A stretch of 41,693 nt of DNA. Origin: Candidatus Methylopumilus sp. GTDB taxonomy: Bacteria; Pseudomonadota; Gammaproteobacteria; Burkholderiales; Methylophilaceae. The stretch is from contig SHXT01000012.1 of the NCBI GenBank assembly GCA_009693175.1, positions 1 to 41,693 of the forward strand, given 5' to 3'. The position numbers and the translations under genes were made by a program. Positions within the stretch are counted from its first letter, which is position 1. Every line of letters starts with the position of its first letter. Below the pieces are notes generated by a model that was not told the origin of the DNA, ran no database searches, and worked only from the letters and a program-made list of their open reading frames with translations. Shown piece after piece: positions 18,328-27,284 of this stretch.

Positions 18328-18359
18328 AAAAAACCCTCACATTGCTGCGAGGGTTTTTT
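18328..18359 (-). terminator. Rho-independent terminator of the porin gene
   Basis: AAAAAACCCTC (18328-18338) and GAGGGTTTTTT (18349-18359) form an 11-base stem around a ten-base loop. The symmetric A and T runs make it work in both directions. It lies 38 bases after the porin stop codon on the minus strand. Confidence 0.85.
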
Positions 18360-18396
18360 AATTTAACCCTTATGTAACTTTTGACTAACTTAGGAC

Positions 18397-19818
18397 TTAG
18401 AAATCGTACTGAGCTCTAAACATCAAACCTTTTTCCTTGCTAACAGTTTTTCCTGTAGCTATTAACACAGGCGTATCATAATCTGTGCTGACATAGTTTA
18501 TTAGGAAACGTGCATTAGCATCTGGAATCCACTTTAAACCAACCGTATAAGCATCAGCTTTATTTGTCCGTGTTTGTGTAACTGTTGCTGCTGCCAATAC
18601 TGGTGTGTTAGCAACGCCCCCATTAGCCGCAGTGATAAAATCACCAGCATCAAACTCGCTATAGCGGATACCCACTTCAATTGCGCCCAGACTTGAAAAA
18701 TCTGGATTAAATTGATTCTTAGGAGTGATGCGATCAAATTTACCACCTTTGTATGAGTCAGCATATTTCTCGCCTGTAACTAACCATAAAGCCTCAGCGT
18801 AATAAGCATCTAATCCTTTATCATAAGAAACTCCTGAGCCGTTAGTACCTTCAAAGTTTGCATGCCCATATTCACCTTGAATTTTTACTGGGCCATTTGC
18901 AGCAACAGCCTCTATGTTATAACGTGTTCTTTCCATTGTTGTTCCAGTTGGAGCGGTAGTAGTAAAAAAATCATTTCCGCGAGCTTCTGTGCGTTGTGCA
19001 CCTACCACTGCAGGAGCTAAATCTCCTCTGCCATAAGATCCGCCTACATGATATATAGCTTCTTTATTTCCCATAATTTCTGCTAAGTTAGTATCTAAAT
19101 GAAGAATGATATCTTTGCCGTCTTCACGTTGATCTGCATCATTGGTGTTCTTTCCTTGTCCAGTTGAAAAAGCAACCGCATAGTTAACGCCAGTCATTGG
19201 AGTGCCGTGAATCATAATGCCACGCTCTTTGCCTGGAGTTAAGCTTGTGTTATTAACAAATGAACGTTCTTGGAAGTCAATGAAGCGTGAACTTGTTCTT
19301 TCTTCCAAACTGTATGGCATTTTAAATTGGCCAAATTGAAACATGGCTTTCTTATCCCAATAATTAACGTTGAAATAAGCTACGTCAAGATGTGATGTAT
19401 TTGATTGCGCAGCAAAATCTGCAGTTACTTCCCAGTCGTAATATTTCTTAAATGTGCCTTTTGCACCAATATATGCTCGTCGAACGTCGAAAGTATCGGC
19501 AATGTTTGCATTTGCCGTTGTAGCTTCGCCAGTGCTCATGTATTGTCTTGAATCCAACATAATGCGACCATTTACTGAGAAACTACTCTGACCATCACCG
19601 CTATTAATCTTGAAGCCGTTATTAAAGCCCACTGTACCCTCAGCTTTTTTCTTAGATTCGTGTCCTTTGGTAATTAACTTACCTTCTTCTTCCGTTAAGA
19701 CACCTTTACCAACTAAAGCGTCAACGATATCTGAGGTGCTATCTGCTAAGGCGATGTGGCCTGCCATAAGCAAAACAGCACCTGATACTGCAGCCGCTAA
19801 TTTTTTATTGAATTTCAT
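18397..19818 (-). CDS. Phosphate-selective porin, OprO/OprP family
   Basis: Outer-membrane porin expected to pass phosphate or polyphosphate. The 473-residue precursor has a signal peptide (about 1-25, ending GHIALA). A beta-barrel follows with the family blocks INSGDGQSSFSVNGRIMLD, FDVRRAYIGAKGTFKKYYDW, FQFGQFKMPYSLEERTSS and a C-terminal aromatic residue (RAQYDF), the barrel-assembly signal. Residues about 30-60 (DALVGKGVLTEEEGKLI) form the usual periplasmic N-terminal helix. GGGAG lies seven bases before the ATG. A Pho box upstream and the pst operon nearby support a phosphate role. Selectivity itself cannot be read from sequence. Confidence 0.87.
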   Translation of the reverse strand: MKFNKKLAAAVSGAVLLMAGHIALADSTSDIVDALVGKGVLTEEEGKLITKGHESKKKAEGTVGFNNGFKINSGDGQSSFSVNGRIMLDSRQYMSTGEATTANANIADTFDVRRAYIGAKGTFKKYYDWEVTADFAAQSNTSHLDVAYFNVNYWDKKAMFQFGQFKMPYSLEERTSSRFIDFQERSFVNNTSLTPGKERGIMIHGTPMTGVNYAVAFSTGQGKNTNDADQREDGKDIILHLDTNLAEIMGNKEAIYHVGGSYGRGDLAPAVVGAQRTEARGNDFFTTTAPTGTTMERTRYNIEAVAANGPVKIQGEYGHANFEGTNGSGVSYDKGLDAYYAEALWLVTGEKYADSYKGGKFDRITPKNQFNPDFSSLGAIEVGIRYSEFDAGDFITAANGGVANTPVLAAATVTQTRTNKADAYTVGLKWIPDANARFLINYVSTDYDTPVLIATGKTVSKEKGLMFRAQYDF

Positions 19819-19895
19819 TTGTTGCTCCCTTTGGGTTTACTTTAAGTTTATTAAATTCGAATTTAGTCAAACTTTTAAACTTTTGACATGGTTGA

Positions 19896-19929
19896 ATACT
19901 ACGCAGGGAATATGACACTTATGTGACAA
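19896..19929 (-). promoter_or_regulatory. PhoB-dependent promoter of the phosphate porin
   Basis: Reading the minus strand, TTGTCACATAAGTGTCAT (19929-19912) matches the Pho box consensus CTGTCATAWAWCTGTCAY at 15 of 18 positions. Ten bases later comes TAGTAT (19901-19896), a -10 box at the spacing typical of PhoB-activated promoters, which lack a -35 box. The start would fall near 19889, about 70 bases before the ATG. Confidence 0.7.
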
Positions 19930-19967
19930 ACAAATATTACATGTGGTTTTTATGAAAATATTTTTAT

Positions 19968-19989
19968 TTTGTTGTAAAAAAACAACAAA
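19968..19989. repeat. Perfect inverted repeat upstream of the porin
   Basis: TTTGTTGT and ACAACAAA form an eight-base perfect inverted repeat around AAAAAA. It lies 87 bases after the carbonic anhydrase stop and 39 bases before the porin Pho box. It could be a weak terminator for prfB-lysS-can or a protein site. No T run follows directly on the minus strand. The rest of 19990-20075 shows nothing I recognise. Confidence 0.35.
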
Positions 19990-20075
19990 TCTTCTATCTA
20001 CCGCCTACAAAAGCGTATTCAAGGCGTACAGGATTAAGAAATGTAGATAAAAACTAAAATACTATTGAGTGATAC

Positions 20076-20714
20076 CTACATATGAATGTGACTCTGATTG
20101 AACTCAACTTCGCCGGTCACTAGGTTATATAACGCGCCCACGAGACCGATTTCTTTTTTCTCAATCATCTCGATTAGGAGCGGGCTTCTTTTTAAGATGC
20201 GTTCCATCTGTACTTCAACGTTATGGAAACACACTTTTTCAACAAATGCATTGTTACTCGAATCACGCTGACCGGAAATTGTTTTTTCTAAATGAACTGC
20301 GGGATCGATCAACTCAATAATTTCCCCGATGTTTCCACCCTTGTAATGATCACACGCGGCTTTAATGGCACCACAGTTTGAGTGGCCCATCACCACGACA
20401 AGTTTTGATCCTAGATATTTACAAGAAAATTCCAAACTACCAATCGCTTTGATCGATGCGATATTACCTGCAAGACGTACGCTAAAGATGTCACCTAAGT
20501 TCTGATCGAAAATAAGTTCAACCGTTGTACGTGAATCACTACAACCCAATACAGAAGCGAATGGATGTTGTTTCTCTTTAATGACGTCACGCACGCTTAA
20601 CATATCATGCTCACGTTGTAAGTTATTTTTAAAACGCTTATTGCCCTCAATTAAAATATCGAGCGCTTCTTTTGGAGTAACTTTATCCCGATCAATTAAA
20701 GGGTGACGATACAT
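20076..20714 (-). CDS. Beta-class carbonic anhydrase
   Basis: Zinc enzyme interconverting CO2 and bicarbonate. I start at the ATG giving MYRHPLIDRDKVTPKEALD, 16 bases after the lysS stop; an ATG 60 bases upstream lies inside lysS. The protein has 212 residues. Zinc-site residues are Cys58 and Asp60-Arg62 (GCSDSRTTVELIF) and the later His-x2-Cys (MGHSNCGAIKAA). The region GDIFSVRLAGNIA between them is conserved. It is the last gene of prfB-lysS-can. The product feeds bicarbonate to carboxylases such as CarAB, also in this window, but that link is only metabolic. Confidence 0.92.
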   Translation of the reverse strand: MYRHPLIDRDKVTPKEALDILIEGNKRFKNNLQREHDMLSVRDVIKEKQHPFASVLGCSDSRTTVELIFDQNLGDIFSVRLAGNIASIKAIGSLEFSCKYLGSKLVVVMGHSNCGAIKAACDHYKGGNIGEIIELIDPAVHLEKTISGQRDSSNNAFVEKVCFHNVEVQMERILKRSPLLIEMIEKKEIGLVGALYNLVTGEVEFNQSHIHM

Positions 20715-20730
20715 TATTATGCTTTCTTTT

Positions 20731-22251
20731 TTAATTAACTTCTGTACGCATGTGTGGAAATAAAATGACATCACGAATACTTGCGCTGTTTGTGAGTAAC
20801 ATCACAAGTCGGTCGATACCAATACCACATCCACCTGTAGGTGGCATACCATACTCTAACGCTCTAATAAAATCTGCGTCATAAAACATCGCCTCATGAT
20901 CGCCTGCCTCTTTTGCCTTTGCTTGTGCATGGAAACGTTGCGCCTGATCTTCTGCGTCATTCAATTCAGAAAATCCATTTGCAATCTCTCGTCCTGCGAT
21001 AAAGAGTTCAAAACGTTCTGTGATATCTTTATTTTTGTCTGACGCACGTGCGAGTGGAGACACTTCAACGGGATAGTCAATAATATAAGTGGGATCCCAA
21101 AGCTCACTCTCAGCAGTGCATTCAAAGAGTGCTAGCTGCAATGCACCCAAGCCCGCATGATCAAACGCCTTGTGATCATATTTTAAAAGTTCTTCGCGTA
21201 AAAATTTTTCATCGTTAAGTTGTGTGTCAGTATATTGCGGTGCATATTTTTTAATAGCCCCGATAATTGTGAGTCGCTCAAATGGTTTCTCGAAATTAAT
21301 TTCTTTTCCTTGATATTCAATGATCGTTTTACTTAAAGCAATCATTGCGGCATCACGAATACAGTCTTCAGTGAATTGCATCAGCCAATGGTAGTCGGTA
21401 TAAGCCGCATAAAATTCCATCATCGTAAATTCAGGATTGTGTTTTACGCTTAATCCTTCATTTCTAAAGTTACGATTAATTTCAAATACACGATCAAATC
21501 CACCTACAACTAATCTTTTTAAATAAAGCTCAGGTGCAATACGCATATACATTTGCATATCGAGTGCGTTGTGATGGGTGATAAATGGTTTGGCTACAGC
21601 ACCGCCAGGAATTGGATGCAGCATGGGTGTCTCAACTTCATTAAAAGAATTTTTGACCATGAAGGCACGGATACCACTCATGATTTTACTGCGTGTAATA
21701 AAGGTTTGTTTTGTTTCATCGCTCATGATGAGATCAACGTAACGTTGACGATATTTGACTTCTTGATCAGAGAGGCCATGAAATTTTTCAGGTAGTGGTC
21801 GAATTGATTTTGTAAGAAGTCTTAAGTGATTGACGCGAATAGATAGCTCACCTGTTTTTGTTTTAAAGAGAATGCCAGTCGCACCTAAGATGTCACCTAG
21901 ATCCCAGTGCTTAAAGTTTTCATAAATGATATCGCTATTCTCATCTTGAATATTTTCTTTTGAAATAAAAAGTTGAATACGCCCTGATCCGTCTTGTAAT
22001 GTTGAGAAGCTTGCTTTACCCATCACACGTTTTAACATCATGCGACCCGCGACTGTGACTTCAATCGCTTTAGGTTCAAGCGTATCGTTTTCTAATGTGC
22101 CATATTCGTTATGTATATGTTGCGCAAAATGCTTTGGCCTAAAGTCGTTTGGGAATGCAACGCCAGCTTCTCTTAATTTTTTTAATTTTTCACGACGCTC
22201 TAATATGACGTGATTTTCATTTTGCTCGTTCATTTGATTTTCTTCAGACAA
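20731..22251 (-). CDS. lysS: Lysyl-tRNA synthetase, class II
   Basis: Charges tRNA-Lys with lysine. The 506 residues match the family (E. coli 505). The N-terminal OB-fold anticodon domain (about 55-160) includes [20 protein letters not shown]. Class II motifs are seen in [20 protein letters not shown] (motif 1), [20 protein letters not shown] (motif 2) and [14 protein letters not shown] (motif 3). It starts four bases after the prfB stop; prfB-lysS is a conserved pair. A second ATG six codons in (MNEQNENH) is an alternative start. Confidence 0.97.
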   Translation of the reverse strand: MSEENQMNEQNENHVILERREKLKKLREAGVAFPNDFRPKHFAQHIHNEYGTLENDTLEPKAIEVTVAGRMMLKRVMGKASFSTLQDGSGRIQLFISKENIQDENSDIIYENFKHWDLGDILGATGILFKTKTGELSIRVNHLRLLTKSIRPLPEKFHGLSDQEVKYRQRYVDLIMSDETKQTFITRSKIMSGIRAFMVKNSFNEVETPMLHPIPGGAVAKPFITHHNALDMQMYMRIAPELYLKRLVVGGFDRVFEINRNFRNEGLSVKHNPEFTMMEFYAAYTDYHWLMQFTEDCIRDAAMIALSKTIIEYQGKEINFEKPFERLTIIGAIKKYAPQYTDTQLNDEKFLREELLKYDHKAFDHAGLGALQLALFECTAESELWDPTYIIDYPVEVSPLARASDKNKDITERFELFIAGREIANGFSELNDAEDQAQRFHAQAKAKEAGDHEAMFYDADFIRALEYGMPPTGGCGIGIDRLVMLLTNSASIRDVILFPHMRTEVN

Positions 22252-22255
22252 CTTT

Positions 22256-23360
22256 TTAAACCCCCTGCTTTAAGCTTTCACTAATAAATGGATCAAGGTC
22301 GCCATCAAGAACACCTTGTGTATTGCCAACTTCAACACTCGTACGTAAATCTTTAATGCGTGATTGATCAAGTACATAACTTCTAATTTGATGTCCCCAG
22401 CCAATATCTGTTTTTGCATCTTCAAGCGCCTGCTTCTCTTCATTACGTTTATTTAACTCTAACGCATAAAGTTGAGCGCGTAACATATTCATTGCCTCTG
22501 CTTTGTTACGATGTTGCGATCGATCGTCCTGGCACTGCACCACAGTATTCGTGGGAATATGTGTAATACGAACTGCTGAGTCAGTCTTATTAATATGTTG
22601 ACCACCCGCGCCTGATGCTCTGTAAGTATCAATCCTTAAATCAGCAGAATTAATATCAACCTCAATAGAGTCATCCACTTCAGGATAAACCTGCACACTT
22701 GCAAACGAAGTGTGTCGTCTATTACCTGAATCAAAAGGTGATTTTCTCACTAAACGATGTACGCCTGTTTCAGTTCTTAAATGTCCAAACGCGTAGTCGC
22801 CAGAAATCTTAAGTGTGGCACTTTTTATTCCTGCGATATCACCATCGGAAATATCGAGCACCTCAACTTTAAATCCTTTTCGTTCTCCATACCTTATATA
22901 CATCCGAAGAAGCATGTTCGCCCAATCTTGAGCTTCAGTCCCCCCACTGCCCGACTGAAAGTTAATAAAACAATTATTCGCATCCATCGGATGGGAGAAC
23001 ATGCGACGAAATTCCATCGCCTCTACATTTTTTTCTAAAACTAAACTTTCTTCTAAAATCACCTGAAGCGTTTGATCGTCATTTTCTTCTCTTGCTAAAT
23101 CGAATAACTCACACTGATCCTTCAGTTTTCCGCTAAGGTCGGTTAATCCATTTACAATAAAATCAAGCTCACGCTTTTCTTTGCCTAATGTCTGACTTTT
23201 ACCCTGGTCATTCCAAATGGAAGGGTCTTCAAGCGTCTTTGAAATCTCCCCCAAACGTAACAATTTGCTATCAAAGTCAAAGGTACCCCCTAAGTGCTTG
23301 ATGACGCTCATTTAATCCTTGAAGTCGGTGCTGAATTAGGTTGAGAGTTTCTGCGTCCAT
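22256..23360 (-). CDS. prfB: Peptide chain release factor 2, with programmed +1 frameshift
   Basis: RF2 releases peptides at UGA and UAA codons. The gene is in two frames. From the ATG at 23360, 27 codons ([15 protein letters not shown]...LRGYL) run to an in-frame TGA at 23279-23277. Reading then shifts forward by one base to [20 protein letters not shown] and on to the stop at 22256. The joined protein has 367 residues (E. coli 365). The tripeptide SPF for stop-codon recognition ([10 protein letters not shown]) and the GGQ loop ([20 protein letters not shown]) are present. A -10 TATAAT (23393-23388) lies upstream. Annotating only the downstream frame from the ATG at 23311 would give a false N terminus. 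Confidence 0.96.
23276..23291 (-). promoter_or_regulatory. RF2 autoregulatory frameshift signal
   Basis: On the minus strand AGGGGGTACCTTTGAC (23291-23276) contains the internal Shine-Dalgarno-like AGGGGG three bases before the slippery CTT, followed by TGA and C. It differs from the E. coli signal only by C for T in the third position of the tyrosine codon (TAC for TAT). Low RF2 favours the slip past TGA, so RF2 controls its own level. Confidence 0.96.
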
Positions 23361-23416
23361 AAGCTTTTTTATCTATTAAAACAATGAATTATACATTTAA
23401 ATCGCTAGTTAAATTT

Positions 23417-23450
23417 CTGTCATATATCTGTCACAATTAATGCATAGACT
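23417..23450 (+). promoter_or_regulatory. PhoB-dependent promoter of the pst operon
   Basis: CTGTCATATATCTGTCAC at 23417-23434 matches the Pho box consensus CTGTCATAWAWCTGTCAY at all 18 positions. Ten bases later TAGACT (23445-23450) can serve as -10 box. The transcript would start near 23457, before the AGGAG ribosome site of pstS at 23483-23487. The same spacing occurs at the porin promoter. Confidence 0.85.
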
Positions 23451-23493
23451 AACGATCAGTTTCAATCATTTAAATAAAATCCAGGAGCGCTTA

Positions 23494-24489
23494 ATGAATT
23501 CTAATAAAATCAAAAGCTTAGGTTTGGTAGCATTGGTTGCATCGACCTTTACTTTTACCTCAAACATCAATGCTGAAGTTAAAACGATTACTATCGACGG
23601 CTCAAGTACAGTTTACCCAATCACTGAAGCAGTTGCTGAAGACTTTCAAAAGAAGACAGGCACTAAAGTAACCGTAGGTATCTCAGGTACAGGTGGTGGC
23701 TTTAAAAAATTCTGCCGCGGTGAAACTTTAATCTCAGATGCTTCACGTCCAATTCTCAAAAAAGAAATCGATATGTGTGCTGAGAACGGTATTACATACA
23801 TCGAACTACCTATCGCTTATGACGCACTTACAGTGGTAACGAACAAAGGCAATGACTGGGCTAAAACAATGACCGTCGCTGAGCTTAAAAAAATGTGGGA
23901 ATCAGGCAGCTCAGTTAAAAACTGGAAAGATGTAAACCCAGCATGGCCAAACCAACCGCTTAAGTTATATGGTCCAGGTGCTGACTCAGGTACATTCGAC
24001 TACTTTACAGAAGCTATTAACGGTAAAGCTAAATCATCACGAGGTGACTATACAGCTTCAGAAGATGACAATGTCTTAGTCACAGGTGTGTCAGGTGATA
24101 AAGGTGGCCTAGGTTACTTTGGCCTTGCTTATTACTTGGAAAATAAAGATAAGTTAAATGCGGTAGGGATTATTGCTAAAGACAAAACAACCGCTGTATT
24201 GCCATCAGAGCAAACAGTCATGGATGGCACTTACCAACCACTCGCACGACCACTTTTCATTTATGTGAATGCAGCTAAAGGAGCGTTTGATAAAGATGTG
24301 AAAGCGTTCGTAGAATACTACATTGCTAATGCGCCTAAATTAGTTAAAGAAGTTAAATATGTACCGCTTAACTCTAGTGAATATACAGCCGTATCAGCTC
24401 ACTGGAAGTCACTTAAATCAGGCTCAGGCTTTGGTGGTACACCAGAAGTCGGTGTCAAGATTGAAGAGTTAATTAAACGTATCAAGTAA
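23494..24489 (+). CDS. pstS: Periplasmic phosphate-binding protein PstS
   Basis: Captures phosphate in the periplasm for the Pst ABC transporter. I start at the ATG six bases after AGGAG, giving [19 protein letters not shown] and a signal peptide ending NINA at about residue 27. An open frame 18 codons upstream begins inside the promoter. The protein has 331 residues. Phosphate-contact regions are seen in [15 protein letters not shown] and [17 protein letters not shown], with [16 protein letters not shown] between. It is a long-type PstS like those in marine and cyanobacterial groups. A terminator separates it from pstC, as is usual for giving excess binding protein. Confidence 0.96.
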   Translation: MNSNKIKSLGLVALVASTFTFTSNINAEVKTITIDGSSTVYPITEAVAEDFQKKTGTKVTVGISGTGGGFKKFCRGETLISDASRPILKKEIDMCAENGITYIELPIAYDALTVVTNKGNDWAKTMTVAELKKMWESGSSVKNWKDVNPAWPNQPLKLYGPGADSGTFDYFTEAINGKAKSSRGDYTASEDDNVLVTGVSGDKGGLGYFGLAYYLENKDKLNAVGIIAKDKTTAVLPSEQTVMDGTYQPLARPLFIYVNAAKGAFDKDVKAFVEYYIANAPKLVKEVKYVPLNSSEYTAVSAHWKSLKSGSGFGGTPEVGVKIEELIKRIK

Positions 24490-24500
24490 GCTTTTATCAC

Positions 24501-24531
24501 AAAAAAGGGCAGTCGAAAGACTGCCTTTTTT
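24501..24531 (+). terminator. Intra-operon terminator between pstS and pstC
   Basis: GGCAGTC (24508-24514), a GAAA tetraloop and GACTGCC (24519-24525), flanked by A6 and T6. This is a strong Rho-independent terminator 12 bases after pstS. Partial read-through would express pstCAB at a lower level than pstS. The stretch 24532-24590 is AT-rich (TATAAA, TATATT) and could hold a weak extra promoter. Confidence 0.9.
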
Positions 24532-24590
24532 ACTTAAGTTAAGCTATAAATGTTATATATTCTTAATGAGTCTTTTTAAGCTACCAATTA

Positions 24591-25523
24591 ATGTCAAAAG
24601 TTCAATCACAAGATCCGCCTATTAGTAAAAGGCTTGCAAAAAATATTCGTAGGAATTTTTTTGAGCGCTTGATTGAAATGATTCTGATATGCTCAGCCCT
24701 AACGGCTGTTTTTATTACCATCGCGATTGTCTATATCTTAGTGACTGAGGCTTCATCATTTTTTATAGACATTAGTCTATTTGAATTCTTTACAGGTAAG
24801 GAGTGGAGTCCTCTTTTTGAAAATCCACATTACGGCATTATGCCGCTTGTTGCAGGCACCTTAACCACTTCATTTGTAGCGCTAGCTCTAGCGATTCCAG
24901 TGGGGACGATTGCAGCGATTTATTTATCCGAATTCGCATCACATAAAGCACGTGAAACGATTAAGCCTACCCTTGAACTTCTTGTAGGTGTACCTACTGT
25001 TGTCTTTGGCTATTTTGCACTTCTCTTTGTAACACCACTTTTGCAAAAAGTGATGCCTAATTTACCTACCTTTAATATGTTGGGTGCAGGCCTTGTGATG
25101 GGTATCATGATTATTCCTTACATTGCATCTGTGGCTGAAGATGCCATGCGCGCAGTCCCTATGAATATGCGTGAGGGCTCTTATGCTATGGGTGCTACTA
25201 AATTTCAAACAGCTATTCGTGTTGTGACGCCGGCAGCTACATCAGGCATCATTGCCGCCTATATTCTAGCAATCAGTCGTGCAGTGGGTGAAACAATGGT
25301 AGTCGCCATCGCAGCAGGTCAACAACCCAATCTCACATTTAATCCCACAGAAGGTGCTGCGACTATTACAGCCTACATTGTTCAAGTAGCTATGGGCGAC
25401 TTGCCACACGGAAGTGTTGGCTATCAAAGTATTTTTGCAGCAGGTATGGTGCTCATGGTTATCACACTTATCTTTAATATTTTAGGCCACATGACGCGCA
25501 AAAAATTTGCGGAACGCTACTAA
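24591..25523 (+). CDS. pstC: Phosphate ABC transporter permease PstC
   Basis: Inner-membrane subunit of the Pst transporter. The 310 residues have about six membrane helices (first at about 31-55). The permease EAA loop is seen at EDAMRAVPMNMREGSYAMG around residues 185-200. The preceding block LLVGVPTVVFGYFALLFVTP is typical. The stop of pstC is directly followed by the ATG of pstA with no gap. Confidence 0.95.
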   Translation: MSKVQSQDPPISKRLAKNIRRNFFERLIEMILICSALTAVFITIAIVYILVTEASSFFIDISLFEFFTGKEWSPLFENPHYGIMPLVAGTLTTSFVALALAIPVGTIAAIYLSEFASHKARETIKPTLELLVGVPTVVFGYFALLFVTPLLQKVMPNLPTFNMLGAGLVMGIMIIPYIASVAEDAMRAVPMNMREGSYAMGATKFQTAIRVVTPAATSGIIAAYILAISRAVGETMVVAIAAGQQPNLTFNPTEGAATITAYIVQVAMGDLPHGSVGYQSIFAAGMVLMVITLIFNILGHMTRKKFAERY

Positions 25524-26486
25524 ATGGAAAAAATAAATCAAGAGAATTTAAACGCGCAATCGACTTCAAGTAAAACACTTGAAGAAGTCAGATCAATGAT
25601 TAAAGCGCATAAAAGAAATGATCTTATCTTTGCAAGCGTCGGCTTTGTGGTTATTACATTGATACTTCTAACGCTCCTCACTTTATTTATTGATCTTGTG
25701 ATCGATGGTTATCCTAAAATTACCTATGATTTTTTCACGAGCTTCCCATCAAGACGAGCAGCGAATGCCGGCATCTTTTCTGCCTGGGTAGGCTCTTCAC
25801 TTGTTTTACTTATTACTTTTTTATCTGCGGTGCCTTTAGGAGTTGCCTCAGGTATATATCTAGAAGAGTACGCACCTAAAAATTGGTTTTCTGATTTGAT
25901 TGAAGTAAATGTCAGTAACTTAGCAGGTGTGCCTTCGATCATTTATGGCTTATTAGCACTAGGTCTTTTTGTCTACGGACTCAAACTTGGTCATACCATT
26001 GTCACTGCAGGATTGACGTTAGGTCTTCTCATGTTACCCATTGTGATTGTTTCTACGCGCGAGGCAATTCGTTCGATTCCTATAGCGATTAGGGAAGCAG
26101 CTTATGCGGTAGGTGCCACCAAATGGCAAGTGGTTCTTCACCACGTCGTACAATATTCATTTGGTGGAATTTTAACCGGTGTCATTATTGGTATGGCGCG
26201 AGCGATTGGTGAAACAGCGCCCGTTATTACTATCGGTGCGCTTACCTTTATTGCATTCTTACCACCTCCACCCATTTCGCTTTCATATCCATTCATTAGC
26301 TTTGAGTGGTTGCAATCGAGCTTTACCGTTTTACCTATTCAAATGTTTAACTGGCTTTCACGTCCCGATCATGCATTTCATATTAATGCCGCAGCAACAG
26401 GTGCCGTGATTATTGTGTTAACACTTATCATGAATGGCACGGCAATTTGGTTACGTTACAAGATTCGTAAAAATATTAAGTGGTAA
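25524..26486 (+). CDS. pstA: Phosphate ABC transporter permease PstA
   Basis: Second permease subunit. The 320 residues begin with a charged cytoplasmic leader of about 35 residues, then about six membrane helices (first at 37-60). Typical blocks are NLAGVPSIIYGLLALGLFVY, the EAA loop TREAIRSIPIAIREAAYAVG and GMARAIGETAPVITIGA. A periplasmic loop near 240-275 (FLPPPPISLSYPFISFEWLQ) is proline-rich. It is adjacent to pstC without a gap and 18 bases before pstB. Confidence 0.95.
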   Translation: MEKINQENLNAQSTSSKTLEEVRSMIKAHKRNDLIFASVGFVVITLILLTLLTLFIDLVIDGYPKITYDFFTSFPSRRAANAGIFSAWVGSSLVLLITFLSAVPLGVASGIYLEEYAPKNWFSDLIEVNVSNLAGVPSIIYGLLALGLFVYGLKLGHTIVTAGLTLGLLMLPIVIVSTREAIRSIPIAIREAAYAVGATKWQVVLHHVVQYSFGGILTGVIIGMARAIGETAPVITIGALTFIAFLPPPPISLSYPFISFEWLQSSFTVLPIQMFNWLSRPDHAFHINAAATGAVIIVLTLIMNGTAIWLRYKIRKNIKW

Positions 26487-26504
26487 TTTATTCTAGGACA
26501 AAAC

Positions 26505-27284
26505 ATGGCACAAAATAACTTAGGTATAAAAGCAGAAGCTAAAGACCTTAACTTTTACTATGCAAATGGTACCCAAGCTTTGAAGAATGTGAGTTTGCCT
26601 GTGCATGAAAATAAAATTACTGCGTTGATTGGTCCCTCAGGTTGTGGCAAGTCAACATTCTTAAGATGCTTTAACCGCATGCACGATCTCTATCCTGGCA
26701 ATCGATATGAAGGTCAAATTCTTTTATACCCGGATAACACTAATGTGTTGTCTAAAGGTGTAGACCCTATTGAAGTTCGTATGCGTATTAGCATGGTATT
26801 TCAAAAACCTAATCCATTTCCAAAATCAATTTATGAAAACGTCGCCTACGGCTTAAGAGTACGAGGTGAAAAATCGAAAGTAAAAATTGATGAGAAGGTT
26901 GAAGAAGCGCTTAAAGGTGCATCACTCTGGAATGAAGTTAAAACAAGGCTGAATGATTTGGCATTTAATTTATCAGGCGGACAACAACAAAGACTTTGTA
27001 TTGCACGAGCGCTCGCAACCGATCCTGAGATTATGTTGTTTGATGAGCCGACTTCTGCATTAGATCCAATTGCAACAGTCAATATTGAGGAATTGATGTC
27101 AACACTTAAAAATAAGTTATCTATTTTAGTGGTAACACATAACATGCAACAGGCTGCGCGTATTTCAGATTACACAGCTTATATGTATCTAGGTGAGATG
27201 ATTGAGTTTGATGCAACGGATAAGATCTTCACAAATCCAAGCAAGAAAGAAACTGAAGATTATATTACGGGTAAATTTGGTTAA
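26505..27284 (+). CDS. pstB: Phosphate ABC transporter ATP-binding protein PstB
   Basis: ATPase of the Pst complex. The 259 residues show Walker [10 protein letters not shown] (about 43-51), the Q loop [20 protein letters not shown], the signature [16 protein letters not shown], Walker [14 protein letters not shown] and the switch histidine in VVTHNMQQA. No phoU or phoBR follows. Its stop overlaps that of glmM on the other strand by four bases, so the two genes are tail to tail with no room for a dedicated terminator. Confidence 0.97.
   Translation: MAQNNLGIKAEAKDLNFYYANGTQALKNVSLPVHENKITALIGPSGCGKSTFLRCFNRMHDLYPGNRYEGQILLYPDNTNVLSKGVDPIEVRMRISMVFQKPNPFPKSIYENVAYGLRVRGEKSKVKIDEKVEEALKGASLWNEVKTRLNDLAFNLSGGQQQRLCIARALATDPEIMLFDEPTSALDPIATVNIEELMSTLKNKLSILVVTHNMQQAARISDYTAYMYLGEMIEFDATDKIFTNPSKKETEDYITGKFG

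Noticed and set aside
20715-20774. Longer carbonic anhydrase from an ATG inside lysS
   Set aside because: The 20 added residues overlap the lysS C terminus by 44 bases and are not family-like.
23279-23311. A free-standing RF2 frame starting at the ATG 23311 ([11 protein letters not shown])
   Set aside because: This reads the frameshift leader in the wrong frame; the true N terminus is the 27-codon frame from 23360.
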